A stretch of DNA of 19,751 nt from Gemmatimonadota bacterium (GTDB lineage: Bacteria; Gemmatimonadota; Gemmatimonadetes; Longimicrobiales; Longimicrobiaceae), in NCBI GenBank assembly GCA_019348475.1, contig JAHWJJ010000014.1, positions 1 to 19,751 of the forward strand, written 5' to 3'. The notes under the pieces are model-generated. The model was given only the letters and a program-made list of their open reading frames with translations, made no database searches and was not told the DNA's origin. The translations under genes and the position numbers were made by a program. How positions within the stretch are numbered: position 1 is the stretch's first letter; every line of letters starts with the position of its first letter. Of this stretch, positions 7,099 through 13,956 are shown in pieces.

Positions 7099-8404
7099 GC
7101 ACCGTCTCCCACGTATCCGCCAGCCGCTGCGCCAGGGCGCGCTGGCGCTGGCGCAGCTCCAGCAGCGCCTGCCCCCGCCGCGCGCGAACGAAGAACCGCC
7201 GCGCCTCGCCGCGGGCGCGCCGCCACATGTCGATGACGATGACCGTGAGGAACGCCACCAGCGGCAGCGCCACCAGCGCGGCGGCGCCCGCCTTCCATCC
7301 CCACGTCCACCAGGCAATCCCGGCCAGCAGCACCGTCCACACCGTGTGCAGGGCGATGCCGATAAGGGCCTTGTACGTCGCGCGGATGTCCTCCGGCGGG
7401 CGGGCGCGGTCCGCCAGGAACCCGGTGAGGCGGTACGGGAGGTAGTAGAGCACCACTCCCACCGCCGCGACGGGGAGCAGCGTGCGCAGCACGGTGAGCT
7501 GGCGAAAGGTCCACCGTGCTGCTTCGGCGGCGCTGGCGGAGGCCTTCACCTCCACGGGCGTCATCCGCAGCACCCGCAGCGTGCGCACGTGCGCGTGCAC
7601 GGCGCGCGCAAGTGCCTCCCATTCGCTGGGGCGCTCGCCGCGCAGGCGGGCCAGCGCCGCGGTGGTGTTGCGCGTGCGCGCCACCCGCGCGGCGGGTGAG
7701 GGGTCCGTGGGGAACTCCGCAGCGTAGACGGCCTCCGCCATCTCCACCAGCGGCGCATCCTCCCACCGCTCCAGGTTCACCGTCACCGCGCGCATGGCCG
7801 CGTCGATGCGTGCCGTCAGCTCGCGGACCGCCTGGTGGTCATCCGCCCCGCGCCCTTCCAGCCCCGCCCACTCCACCGGCTCGCCGACGACCGCCAGCGC
7901 CTCGGAGCGAAAGGTGTCCTTGCGCCGAAAGGTCAGCCCCACCGGGACGATGGGGATGGGCCGCCCCAGCAGCGCGGCCCCGCCCAGCGCGATGCGCGCC
8001 GCGCCCGTCTTCAGCGGCGCCAGTGAGGGATTGCTGTGGCTGATCCCTTCGGGAAAGATGGCGACCGCCGCCCCCGCCGCCAGCACGGCGTACACGGTCC
8101 GAAAGCTGTCCTCGTTCTTCGCCACCTCCGCCTCGTCGTCCGCGCGGCGGTACACGGGGATGGCGCCGGACCCGCGCACCAGCCACCCCACCAGCGGATC
8201 GGTGAACAGCGGCGCCTTGGCCAGAAAGCGCACCGGCCGCCCCGCCACCGCCGCCACCAGCGCCGGGTCCATCAGCGAGTTGGGGTGGTTGGCCACAAGG
8301 AGCACCGGCCCCTGCGCCGGCACCTTTCCCCCGGCGATTCCCAGGCGGTAGAACGTGCTCGTGGCGAGCCTGGAAAACTTCGGAAAGAACGGAAGAAGCC
8401 ACAC
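7076..8404 (-). CDS. PlsC-family acyltransferase with C-terminal membrane domain
   Basis: A 442-residue protein. The N-terminal half carries the glycerolipid acyltransferase motifs: NHPNSLMD at 39-46 (NHx4D, catalytic H40/D46), FPEGISH at 117-123 (motif III) and PIVPVGL at 151-157 (motif IV). These enzymes acylate lysophosphatidate or related lipids from acyl-CoA or acyl-ACP at the membrane. Ordinary PlsC has about 240 residues; here a further 200 follow, with hydrophobic segments near 305-324, 345-366 and 371-391 and a basic helical tail, so this is an extended form. The start is the GTG at 8404: an in-frame TGA lies 18 nt upstream and no ATG is available nearby. No Shine-Dalgarno is visible, so translation may be leaderless or start further in. 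The stop codon lies in an 8-nt repeat array. Confidence 0.88.
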   Translation of the reverse strand: MWLLPFFPKFSRLATSTFYRLGIAGGKVPAQGPVLLVANHPNSLMDPALVAAVAGRPVRFLAKAPLFTDPLVGWLVRGSGAIPVYRRADDEAEVAKNEDSFRTVYAVLAAGAAVAIFPEGISHSNPSLAPLKTGAARIALGGAALLGRPIPIVPVGLTFRRKDTFRSEALAVVGEPVEWAGLEGRGADDHQAVRELTARIDAAMRAVTVNLERWEDAPLVEMAEAVYAAEFPTDPSPAARVARTRNTTAALARLRGERPSEWEALARAVHAHVRTLRVLRMTPVEVKASASAAEAARWTFRQLTVLRTLLPVAAVGVVLYYLPYRLTGFLADRARPPEDIRATYKALIGIALHTVWTVLLAGIAWWTWGWKAGAAALVALPLVAFLTVIVIDMWRRARGEARRFFVRARRGQALLELRQRQRALAQRLADTWETVRGDGVNG

Positions 8405-8507
8405 GGCGGGGCGGCGGATTCAGTAGGAAACGTGAGGCAGACGCAGGAAAGGTAGGCGGATGAAGCCGATCAAGGCAACCGGCGTTCGCGAGCCTTCGCC
8501 GGCCCGT

Positions 8508-8583
8508 GAGCGGATAAATCCGCCGCTGGGAGAGCGAGAAGACCCGTCTCGGCTCGCTTGCGCTCGCCGAACGGGGCTTCAAC
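8508..8583 (-). repeat. Two-hairpin dispersed repeat, copy R2
   Basis: On the minus strand GAAGCCCCGT opens hairpin 1, closed by ACGGGTCTTC with one mismatch. The loop differs from the other copies. The linker again contains CCCAGC, and the second palindrome is GCGGAT-AA-ATCCGC at 8510-8523. Confidence 0.6.
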
Positions 8584-8670
8584 CGCTCGCGTGGGCCGGG
8601 GCCGCGCTCCATGCGGGCTCGTGGTGATGCCGCCACGCCTTCGTCGCGCTGTAGCGCGCCGTTACGCTGG

Positions 8671-8740
8671 TGAAGCCCGGTTTCGCGAGGAACGAGCGAA
8701 GACCGGGCTTATCGCTGTCCCAGCAGCGGATTCATCCGCT
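8671..8740 (+). repeat. Two-hairpin dispersed repeat, copy R3
   Basis: GAAGCCCGGT (8672-8681) pairs with ACCGGGCTT (8702-8710). The loop contains the same GCGAGGAACGAGC core as R1. The linker includes CCCAGC, then the palindrome AGCGGAT-TC-ATCCGCT (8725-8740). Relative to R1 the stem has paired C-to-G and G-to-C changes, so base pairing is kept. Confidence 0.7.
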
Positions 8741-8769
8741 CATCCGACCGCGGGACGCGAATCCACCCC

Positions 8770-8825
8770 TTCACCCGTTCACCCCTTCACCCGTTCACCC
8801 CTTCACCCCTTCACCCCTTCACCTC
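8770..8825 (-). repeat. 8-nt tandem array TTCACCCN at the patatin stop
   Basis: Seven 8-nt units run from 8770 to 8825, the last being TTCACCTC. TCA falls at 8771 and every 8 nt up to 8819. The TCA at 8819-8821 is the patatin stop codon, in phase with the array. Confidence 0.85.
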
Positions 8826-10534
8826 GCCCCCCAGATGCTCGGCCCGGACGGTCCGGCGGGCGCGGTGGCGGGTGCGGCCTCGGCGACCGCGGCGGCGCCG
8901 TTGAACGCGTCCCACTCGGCGCGAAGGCGGGTGTACAGGCCGTGCAGCGGCGCATCCGGCGCCTCGTACTGGCCCTTGCGGTCTTCCACCAGGTGGCGAA
9001 GCAGCACGAAGCAGCAGGTCGCCTGGCCCGCCAGCGACTGCGTGGTGAACTGCGACGGGTCCGTGAACCACAGGGTGGTCGGCATCCGCTCCGCGGTCTG
9101 GGCCAGCGTCACCAGCTCCGGGCCGGGGCGCAGCCAGGGGTGGTTCTCGAAAAGCGCGGGCTGGTTGCGCGCCATCGAGTAGATGAGGTTGGAGACGCGC
9201 CGCCCCTCGAAGTCGCGGTCCTCGAACACGCGGCCGAACACCAGCCGGCGGACGCGCGCCATGAAGATGCTGGACGTGAGCGCCAGCAGCGACTTCACGC
9301 GCAGCACCAGCATCTGCGTGAACTCCGGCGCGGTCAGCTTCTTCAGGCTGGCCCAGGCCTCCACCTCCACCGATTCCTTCAGCAGCTCGTTCACCTCCCG
9401 CAGCCGGCGATGCACCCACCACAGCCCCCCCGCCACGCCCGCCGCCAGCAGCCCGGGCACCAGGTACAGCAGGTAGTCTTCCGCGACCCATGCTCCCTCG
9501 CGCGCGGTGCGCCAGCCGTGCCCCGCCAGCACCAGCGCGGCCGCGAGCGCCAGCACGAACAGCAGCCGCCCGGTCCAGAACACCCCGTTCAGCGTCAGCC
9601 ACCCGCGGCGGGTGGGGTTGGCCGGGGTGGTGTACATCTCGGTGTTGCGCGCGCTGACGTCCGAGATCACCAGCGTGGTGGCGGTGGAGTCGTCGAACGC
9701 CAGCAGCAGGCTTTCCACCCCCTGGTTGTCGTAGATGCCGCCGTCCATCAGCGGCAGCCCGGCGGCGAAGCCCGGCCCCAGCTCCTCCAGCGCCGCGTCC
9801 AGCGGGTACTGCGCCGGCCAGTGGAACTGCTGCGGAAACACCAGCGGCTCGAACCCGCCGGGAAAGCAGGACGACGCGGCGACGATGTCCGCAAGCCGGA
9901 CGTGCTGCGCCACCGCGCGCGGCAGCGGGTAGTTGCGGTTCCCCAGGAGGGTGCGGGGGCGGTCGCTGCGGCGAAAGCGAAAGTCCAGGCCGGTGTGGAA
10001 TTCGGTGGAGTTGAAGATGGCCTCTTCCAGCTGCAGCCCCTTTGCCCCCAGCACGTCGCCGAACCTGCGGTCGCCGAACAGGTTGGGGCGCGCGTACACG
10101 TCCGACGCGGCGCCGATCAGGCTGGCCCACGGATGGCTGGCGTGGCCGCGCTCGCTGGTGAGCCCCTCCAGCGCCTCGGCGATCACGTTGTTGCCGAGCA
10201 GGTAGCTGGAGAACTCGTCGTAGAACTCGTTGAACGGCTTTCCCTCGATCAGGCTGACCACCCACGCCATCCCGCAGATGGTGCCGCCGGAGACGGTGGA
10301 GAGGCCGACGACGCCCGGAAGCAGCCCCACGCGATCCATCAGCTGCATGCTCCCCAGGTGGTACGCCGCCGCGCGGTAGCCGCCACCGGAGAGGGAGAGG
10401 GCCAGGTTCCCCAGCGGCCGCCGCGGATCGGACGGCGCGTCCTCGGGGGCGGGATTCGACGCGGTGGCGGATTCGGAAGGGGATGAGGCCGACGGCGTGG
10501 GCGCGGGGGTGGATGCGGGTGCGGCGTCGGACAT
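8819..10534 (-). CDS. Patatin-like phospholipase with membrane hairpin
   Basis: A 571-residue protein. Residues 1-40 are Ser/Pro/Ala-rich and probably disordered. The patatin domain follows: GGGYR at 50-54 (oxyanion loop), the nucleophile motif TVSGG at 80-84 (S82, a variant of GxSxG lacking the first Gly), and DGG at 264-266 (catalytic Asp264). Patatins cleave acyl chains from phospholipids and neutral lipids with a Ser-Asp dyad. After this domain come two hydrophobic segments, about 323-340 and 354-374, forming a hairpin into the membrane, then a charged helical region to the end. The ATG at 10534 has GGAG 7 nt upstream; a frame extending to 11602 runs over the GNAT gene and is rejected. 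Likely a membrane-attached lipase on the inner face. The substrate is not visible. Confidence 0.9.
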   Translation of the reverse strand: MSDAAPASTPAPTPSASSPSESATASNPAPEDAPSDPRRPLGNLALSLSGGGYRAAAYHLGSMQLMDRVGLLPGVVGLSTVSGGTICGMAWVVSLIEGKPFNEFYDEFSSYLLGNNVIAEALEGLTSERGHASHPWASLIGAASDVYARPNLFGDRRFGDVLGAKGLQLEEAIFNSTEFHTGLDFRFRRSDRPRTLLGNRNYPLPRAVAQHVRLADIVAASSCFPGGFEPLVFPQQFHWPAQYPLDAALEELGPGFAAGLPLMDGGIYDNQGVESLLLAFDDSTATTLVISDVSARNTEMYTTPANPTRRGWLTLNGVFWTGRLLFVLALAAALVLAGHGWRTAREGAWVAEDYLLYLVPGLLAAGVAGGLWWVHRRLREVNELLKESVEVEAWASLKKLTAPEFTQMLVLRVKSLLALTSSIFMARVRRLVFGRVFEDRDFEGRRVSNLIYSMARNQPALFENHPWLRPGPELVTLAQTAERMPTTLWFTDPSQFTTQSLAGQATCCFVLLRHLVEDRKGQYEAPDAPLHGLYTRLRAEWDAFNGAAAVAEAAPATAPAGPSGPSIWGAR

Positions 10535-10576
10535 CGGGGGCTCCGGACGGGCGGGGGAGTGGATGGGAGACGAGGA

Positions 10577-10605
10577 ATACAAATCTCCGATCCCGCCCTG
10601 GTCAA
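10577..10605 (-). promoter_or_regulatory. Candidate promoter of the patatin gene
   Basis: On the minus strand TTGACC (10605-10600) is followed after 17 nt by TTGTAT (10582-10577). The -35 matches consensus at five of six positions; the -10 is weak. It lies 43 nt upstream of the patatin ATG. Confidence 0.45.
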
Positions 10606-10685
10606 TGGAGTCGTGGTGCGGTGACGGCGGCCACGTGCGGCGAACGCGGGCGCGTCGTCGCAGAGAGCCGCCGCCGGATGTGCGG

Positions 10686-10718
10686 AAAGCCCCGTCCGGC
10701 GCGCGCCGAGCGGGGCTC
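10686..10718 (-). terminator. Terminator-like hairpin after the GNAT gene
   Basis: AGCCCCG (10688-10694) pairs with CGGGGCT (10711-10717), and the loop contains the palindrome CGGCGCGCGCCG. Read on the minus strand a short TTT follows. It lies 26 nt past the GNAT stop codon and upstream of the patatin promoter, so it could separate the two units. Confidence 0.45.
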
Positions 10719-10743
10719 GATCTGACCGACACGCCAGATCCGG

Positions 10744-11037
10744 CTATTCGCCTTCCAGGACCAGCGGATCGTATTCCGGGTGGCGGTTGATGTAGGCGCG
10801 GACGAAGGGGCACCACGGGGCCACCTTCATCCCGCGGCTCTTCGCCTCTTCCAGCGCGTGCTTGACGATGCGCCCGCCGATCCCCTGTCCCTCCATCTCG
10901 CGGGGCACCTCGGTGTGCGTCAGGTAGAGCGCCCCGTTGCGCTCCATGTACTGCAGGACGGCGGTTCCGCCGTCCACCGGCAGCTCGAACCGGCTCTGCT
11001 GCTTGTTGTCCGTGACCCCGCCCTCTTCCTGCGCCAT
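10744..11037 (-). CDS. Small GNAT-like N-acetyltransferase (NATD1/YjdJ-type)
   Basis: A 97-residue single-domain protein, the size of the short Acetyltransf_CG (PF14542) group. Landmarks are RFELPVDGGTAVLQY (16-30), LTHTEVP (39-45), the acetyl-CoA loop GQGIGGRIV (50-58) and PWCPFVRAYINRHPEY (74-89), whose conserved Cys76 and Tyr82 are typical of this family. These proteins bind acetyl-CoA; their physiological acceptor is poorly known. The ATG at 11037 is preceded by GGGAGG at a normal distance. It follows the 94-residue gene by 96 nt on the same strand and may be co-transcribed with it. No membrane segment or signal is present, so it is cytoplasmic. Confidence 0.9.
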   Translation of the reverse strand: MAQEEGGVTDNKQQSRFELPVDGGTAVLQYMERNGALYLTHTEVPREMEGQGIGGRIVKHALEEAKSRGMKVAPWCPFVRAYINRHPEYDPLVLEGE

Positions 11038-11133
11038 CCGTCCTCCCGTGTCGCGCGTGCGCCGTGCTGCGTCCGTGCCGCAGAGCCCGTCCTCCCCTGC
11101 GCAACCGCCGGACCACGCGCCGCGTCCGCCGTC

Positions 11134-11418
11134 CTACGTGCCCAGGAATCGCCTGGCCACGCGGACGTAGCGCCGGTCCTGCTCGTGCTCCGGCAGGGCT
11201 TCCGCGGCCTCCAGGAGCTTGCGGACGTGGCGGTGCAGGCGCGGCTCGCCCCAGCGGTAGCCGGTGGCGGCCTCGGCGCTGGCGGTGTTGGCGTCGCGCG
11301 CGGCCTCGATCAGCGCCCGCGCCGCCGCCGAGTCGAACCGCGGATCGTCGCGCGGCGGCAGGCCGAACCGCCCCGGCGGCACGAACCCCGAATCCTCCTT
11401 CACGAACGCACGCGACAT
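11134..11418 (-). CDS. Hypothetical protein, 94 aa, with SRAFVKED N-terminus
   Basis: Not assigned to a family with confidence. The protein begins MSRAFVKEDSGFVPPGRFGLPPRDD, then a helical region rich in Ala, Arg and Glu with the phrase YRWGEPRLHRHVRKLLEAAE, ending RYVRVARRFLG. It is charged and soluble with no signal or membrane segment. The SRAFVKED start recalls a short N-terminal tag seen on some GreA/GreB-like transcription elongation proteins, but the rest of such a factor is absent, so this link is weak. The ATG at 11418 has GGAG about 9 nt upstream; a longer frame to 11670 runs through an inverted repeat and is rejected. Being conserved-looking, of normal composition and followed closely by the GNAT gene, it is probably a real gene. 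Confidence 0.65.
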   Translation of the reverse strand: MSRAFVKEDSGFVPPGRFGLPPRDDPRFDSAAARALIEAARDANTASAEAATGYRWGEPRLHRHVRKLLEAAEALPEHEQDRRYVRVARRFLGT

Positions 11419-11526
11419 CGAAGCGTCTCCGTCCCCGGTTGATGCAGATCCATCCGCACCTGAGCAAATCTGCTGCCCTGAAAAAGGAGGCTCTACGTCG
11501 ACCTGGGTGCAGGCGAACCCTGCCTG

Positions 11527-11635
11527 TGTCATTCCGGGGGAGGCGCCCGCGCGATCCTGACGCGTGCTGGAGCCCGCGGCGCGCCGACAGCACGACCTGC
11601 ACCGGCTACAGATCCCGCGGGCGCCTCCCTGAATG
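11527..11635 (+). repeat. TGTCATTCC-family nested inverted repeat, copy B
   Basis: Outer arms are 11538-11556 and 11611-11629, 19 nt with one mismatch, extended by CATTC (11530-11534) pairing with GAATG (11631-11635). An inner stem pairs CGTGCTG (11563-11569) with CAGCACG (11588-11594). It begins TGTCATTCCG and carries CGCGTGCTGGA 34 nt later, as in copy A at 4021-4090. A small hairpin GCAGG-CGAAC-CCTGC (11509-11523) lies just upstream. Confidence 0.75.
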
Positions 11636-11719
11636 GAAGGGCTCCGATGTGCGAAAAGCCGGCCTTTCACCAGGTATGGCCGGCTCCGCGCCGCGCCCCC
11701 TCCGCTCGCTCAGGCTCGC

Positions 11720-11748
11720 ACCTCCCCCCAAAAAACCCTCGGGGAGGT
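11720..11748. repeat. CCTCCCC/GGGGAGG hairpin
   Basis: ACCTCCCC (11720-11727) pairs with GGGGAGGT (11741-11748) around an A-rich loop. The hairpin at 19681-19708 (ACCCCTCCCCC/GGGGGAGGGGT) is similar in style but not clearly homologous. Confidence 0.4.
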
Positions 11749-11953
11749 TGAACTGCGCTGTCGTCCCGCATGGTGCCCGCAGCGCCGGATGACCTGGCCT
11801 GACAACCTTGTCCCCTGGTGACTGCCGCGGCCAGAGCAGAGGGTAGCTCGTTGACTCATGCGAGGCCAGTCGTCACTGGCGGATCGCACGGCGCACCGGA
11901 TAGGATGCCGAACCCGTCCGTATCGACATCGACCGAAACCCGCGGGGCCCCCC

Positions 11954-13132
11954 ATGATGCCGCTGAAGTACGCTATCGCCAGACTCCGCACGCCGGCGTG
12001 GCTCGCCGGCGTCTGCGCGCTCGTGCTGTGCCCGCTCGCGCTGCCGGGTGATTCGCGGACGCGGCCCTCCGCCCGCTGCGCGACGGAGTGCACGCCGGGC
12101 GGCGTTCCGGTGCTGGCCTGGCACAACTTCGCGGACCAGGCCACGCCCGAGTACGGCACCCTCACCGAAACGTTCGCCGCGTTCGAGGAAATGATCGCGT
12201 TCCTCGCGGAGAACGGCTTCCGCTCCGTCTTTCCGGAAGAGGTGCGGCTGGGCGCGGACGGCGGCGCGCGGCAGGTGATCCTCACCTTCGACGACGGGCC
12301 CCGCAGCCAGCTTCGCGCGGCGGAGATCCTGGAGCGCTACGGCTTTCGCGGCATCTTCTTCGTCATCCCCACCCGCGCGGCCGGCGGCGACGAGCGCTTC
12401 ATGGACGCGGCGGAGCTGGAGCGGCTGTCGCGCGCGGGACACCGCGTGGCAGCGCACGGCTACGAGCACCGCAGCCTTCCCGGCTCCGGCACCGAGGTGG
12501 CCGCCTCGCTCGTCCGCTCCATGCGCCTGCTGGGGGAGGGCGCGCAGCCGACTGCCGGGCACGACTTCGCGTTCCCCTTCGGCCACTACACGGCGGAAAT
12601 CGCGGAGGCGCTGGCCGGCAGCTACCGGTACCTGCACACCGTGAACCCCGGCTACTGGGACGGCGCGTCGCCGCTGCTGCCGCGGATGCTGATCATGTCC
12701 GGCGTGGACCCGGCGCTCTTTCGCGAGTACGTGCTGGCCGGGGAGCGCTATCGTCCCACGCTGGAGCCGCTCACCCCGGACGGCGCCGTGGCCGGGCGCG
12801 TGGCCTTCCGGGCGCACGGGCCGGTGCCGGACGACCTCGAGCTGTTCGCCATTACGGCGGACGCGTCCGGCCGCAGCTACGTGAGCAACCCGCTGCGGGA
12901 GCTCGCGCGGGTGGCGGGGGATACCGTCTGGGTGGACCTGGCCGGGTACATGGCGCGCCACTACCCGCCCGGCCGCGCCGTCATCAGCTACGCCCTGGTC
13001 ACCCGCGAGGGGGGTGAGATGCGCTACGCCTCGCCCGGCCGGATGAACTGGATCGCGGACCCGGTCGCCGCCCTTCGCCCCGCGCCCGCGCCGGTGCGCG
13101 CGGACACGGCCGCGTCGCCGGGGGCGCGTTAG
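11954..13132 (+). CDS. Exported polysaccharide deacetylase family protein (NodB domain)
   Basis: A 392-residue protein. A signal peptide or membrane anchor lies near residues 13-31. The NodB domain shows TFDDGP at 111-116 (motif 1, catalytic D113 and metal ligand D114), HGYEH at 168-172 (motif 2, H168 and H172 metal ligands) and FAFPFGHYT (205-213) at the motif 3 position. Such enzymes remove N- or O-acetyl groups from chitin-like oligomers, peptidoglycan or exopolysaccharide. The region after about 275 is a beta-rich extension with no recognised motif. The ATG at 11954 is preferred because the hydrophobic signal starts soon after; the next ATG (11957) is equally possible, and the frame upstream to 11858 is Arg/Pro-rich. 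No strong ribosome site is seen. Its stop codon overlaps the stop of the convergent gene. Confidence 0.85.
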   Translation: MMPLKYAIARLRTPAWLAGVCALVLCPLALPGDSRTRPSARCATECTPGGVPVLAWHNFADQATPEYGTLTETFAAFEEMIAFLAENGFRSVFPEEVRLGADGGARQVILTFDDGPRSQLRAAEILERYGFRGIFFVIPTRAAGGDERFMDAAELERLSRAGHRVAAHGYEHRSLPGSGTEVAASLVRSMRLLGEGAQPTAGHDFAFPFGHYTAEIAEALAGSYRYLHTVNPGYWDGASPLLPRMLIMSGVDPALFREYVLAGERYRPTLEPLTPDGAVAGRVAFRAHGPVPDDLELFAITADASGRSYVSNPLRELARVAGDTVWVDLAGYMARHYPPGRAVISYALVTREGGEMRYASPGRMNWIADPVAALRPAPAPVRADTAASPGAR

Positions 13133-13776
13133 CCGCCGCGGCGAACGCTGCGCCGTCCCGCCGCCAGCGCCGACTGCACCGCGTTGATCCAGCGATCCGG
13201 AAAGCGCGCCGGGTCCGTAACCCACTCCTCCACGCTGTCCACCGCGTTCGCGATCCCCGCCGCTTCGTCCGCCACGGCCGCGGCGAGAATGCGCCCCATC
13301 CCGGGAAGGCGCGCCACCCAGTCCGCGTCCGCCTCCGCGTCGAACGCGGCGGCCAGCGCGCGGGCGTCCGCCTCGGCCAGGTGCTGCCGCTGCTGGTCGC
13401 GCAGGAGGGCGGCGCCGTCCAGGAGCGCGCGGTACCGGCCGCCGTGCTCGGGGATGGCGCCGGTGAGCGCGTCGTGCAGCAGCTCCAGGTGCCGCTGCAG
13501 AAGCCAGCGGGGCATGCCGCGCGAGGCCAGCACGCGCCCCAGCCACAGCACCTGCCGCTCCACGAAATCCGCGTCGCCGCGGCACAGCGTGACCAGCCAT
13601 CCGCCGTCGCTCGCGCCGAACAGGCGGCCGCGCTCCCCGTACCGCTCCAGGTAGTACGGCGCCTCGCGCAGCGAGGCCTCCGTCGCGCTCTCCACGGCCC
13701 TGAGCTCCGCGGCCGATGCGGTGACGGGATGCACGCCGGCGGAGGGGTTGATGGCGGACGCGAGGATGGTGTGCAT
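13129..13776 (-). CDS. Hypothetical alpha-helical protein, 215 aa
   Basis: I do not recognise the family. From the ATG at 13776 the protein is soluble and mainly helical, with blocks YYLERYGERGRLFG, GGWLVTLCRGD, FVERQVLWLGRVLASRGMPRWLLQRHL and RYRALLDGAALLRDQQRQHL. The last third contains WVARLPGMGRILAAAVADEAAG and ends in a basic tail, AAGRRSVRRGG. There is no signal peptide or metal motif. The helical pattern, with conserved-looking Trp, Tyr and Arg residues, suggests a real protein, perhaps a regulator or an all-helical binding domain. The frame extends upstream to 13932, but that part is of low-complexity type. The ribosome site is weak. It converges with the deacetylase; TTAG at 13129-13132 holds both stop codons. 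Confidence 0.65.
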   Translation of the reverse strand: MHTILASAINPSAGVHPVTASAAELRAVESATEASLREAPYYLERYGERGRLFGASDGGWLVTLCRGDADFVERQVLWLGRVLASRGMPRWLLQRHLELLHDALTGAIPEHGGRYRALLDGAALLRDQQRQHLAEADARALAAAFDAEADADWVARLPGMGRILAAAVADEAAGIANAVDSVEEWVTDPARFPDRWINAVQSALAAGRRSVRRGG

Positions 13777-13956
13777 GGTGCCGGGCTCGGGAAGACAGGC
13801 GAGGATACTGGCGACGAACGGCGAGCAAGGAGCTTGCCGCGGGCCCGGCTTCGGAGCCGCCCCGTGCAGCTGCAGGATGCACCATCCCCTGCTGCACCCC
13901 CGTGATCCGGCATCTTCCCGTCTCGCATCCATCCGCGGCCCGGTCCGGCGGAAGGG

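Larger units (their letters stand above)
8405..8818. other. Repeat-filled gap between acyltransferase and patatin genes
   Basis: About 410 nt with no credible gene. It contains two copies of the two-hairpin dispersed repeat in opposite orientation (8508-8583 minus, 8671-8740 plus), about 88 nt of GC-rich sequence between them, and a 7-unit TTCACCCN array that runs into the patatin stop codon. Confidence 0.65.
11419..11953. other. Intergenic region between divergent genes
   Basis: About 535 nt between the 94-residue gene and the polysaccharide deacetylase. It contains a 15-nt hairpin (11509-11523), the large nested inverted repeat (11527-11635), and a CCTCCCC/GGGGAGG hairpin (11720-11748). 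From 11750 to 11953 I see no gene and no convincing promoter, although a lone TTGACT lies at about 11851-11856. Confidence 0.55.

Noticed and set aside
5639..7699. 686-codon plus-strand frame, including HPFTRSP repeats
   Set aside because: Shadow of the App1-like and acyltransferase genes. The peptide repeat is only the stop-free strand of the 8-nt array.
7011..8825. The 8-nt arrays as a possible CRISPR
   Set aside because: Units are contiguous with no unique spacers and there are no cas genes.
8558..10486. 642-codon plus-strand frame
   Set aside because: Antisense to the patatin gene, whose catalytic motifs are clear.
10535..11602. N-terminal extension of the patatin frame to 927 codons
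   Set aside because: It would run over the GNAT gene and the intergenic terminator; the ATG at 10534 has a good ribosome site.
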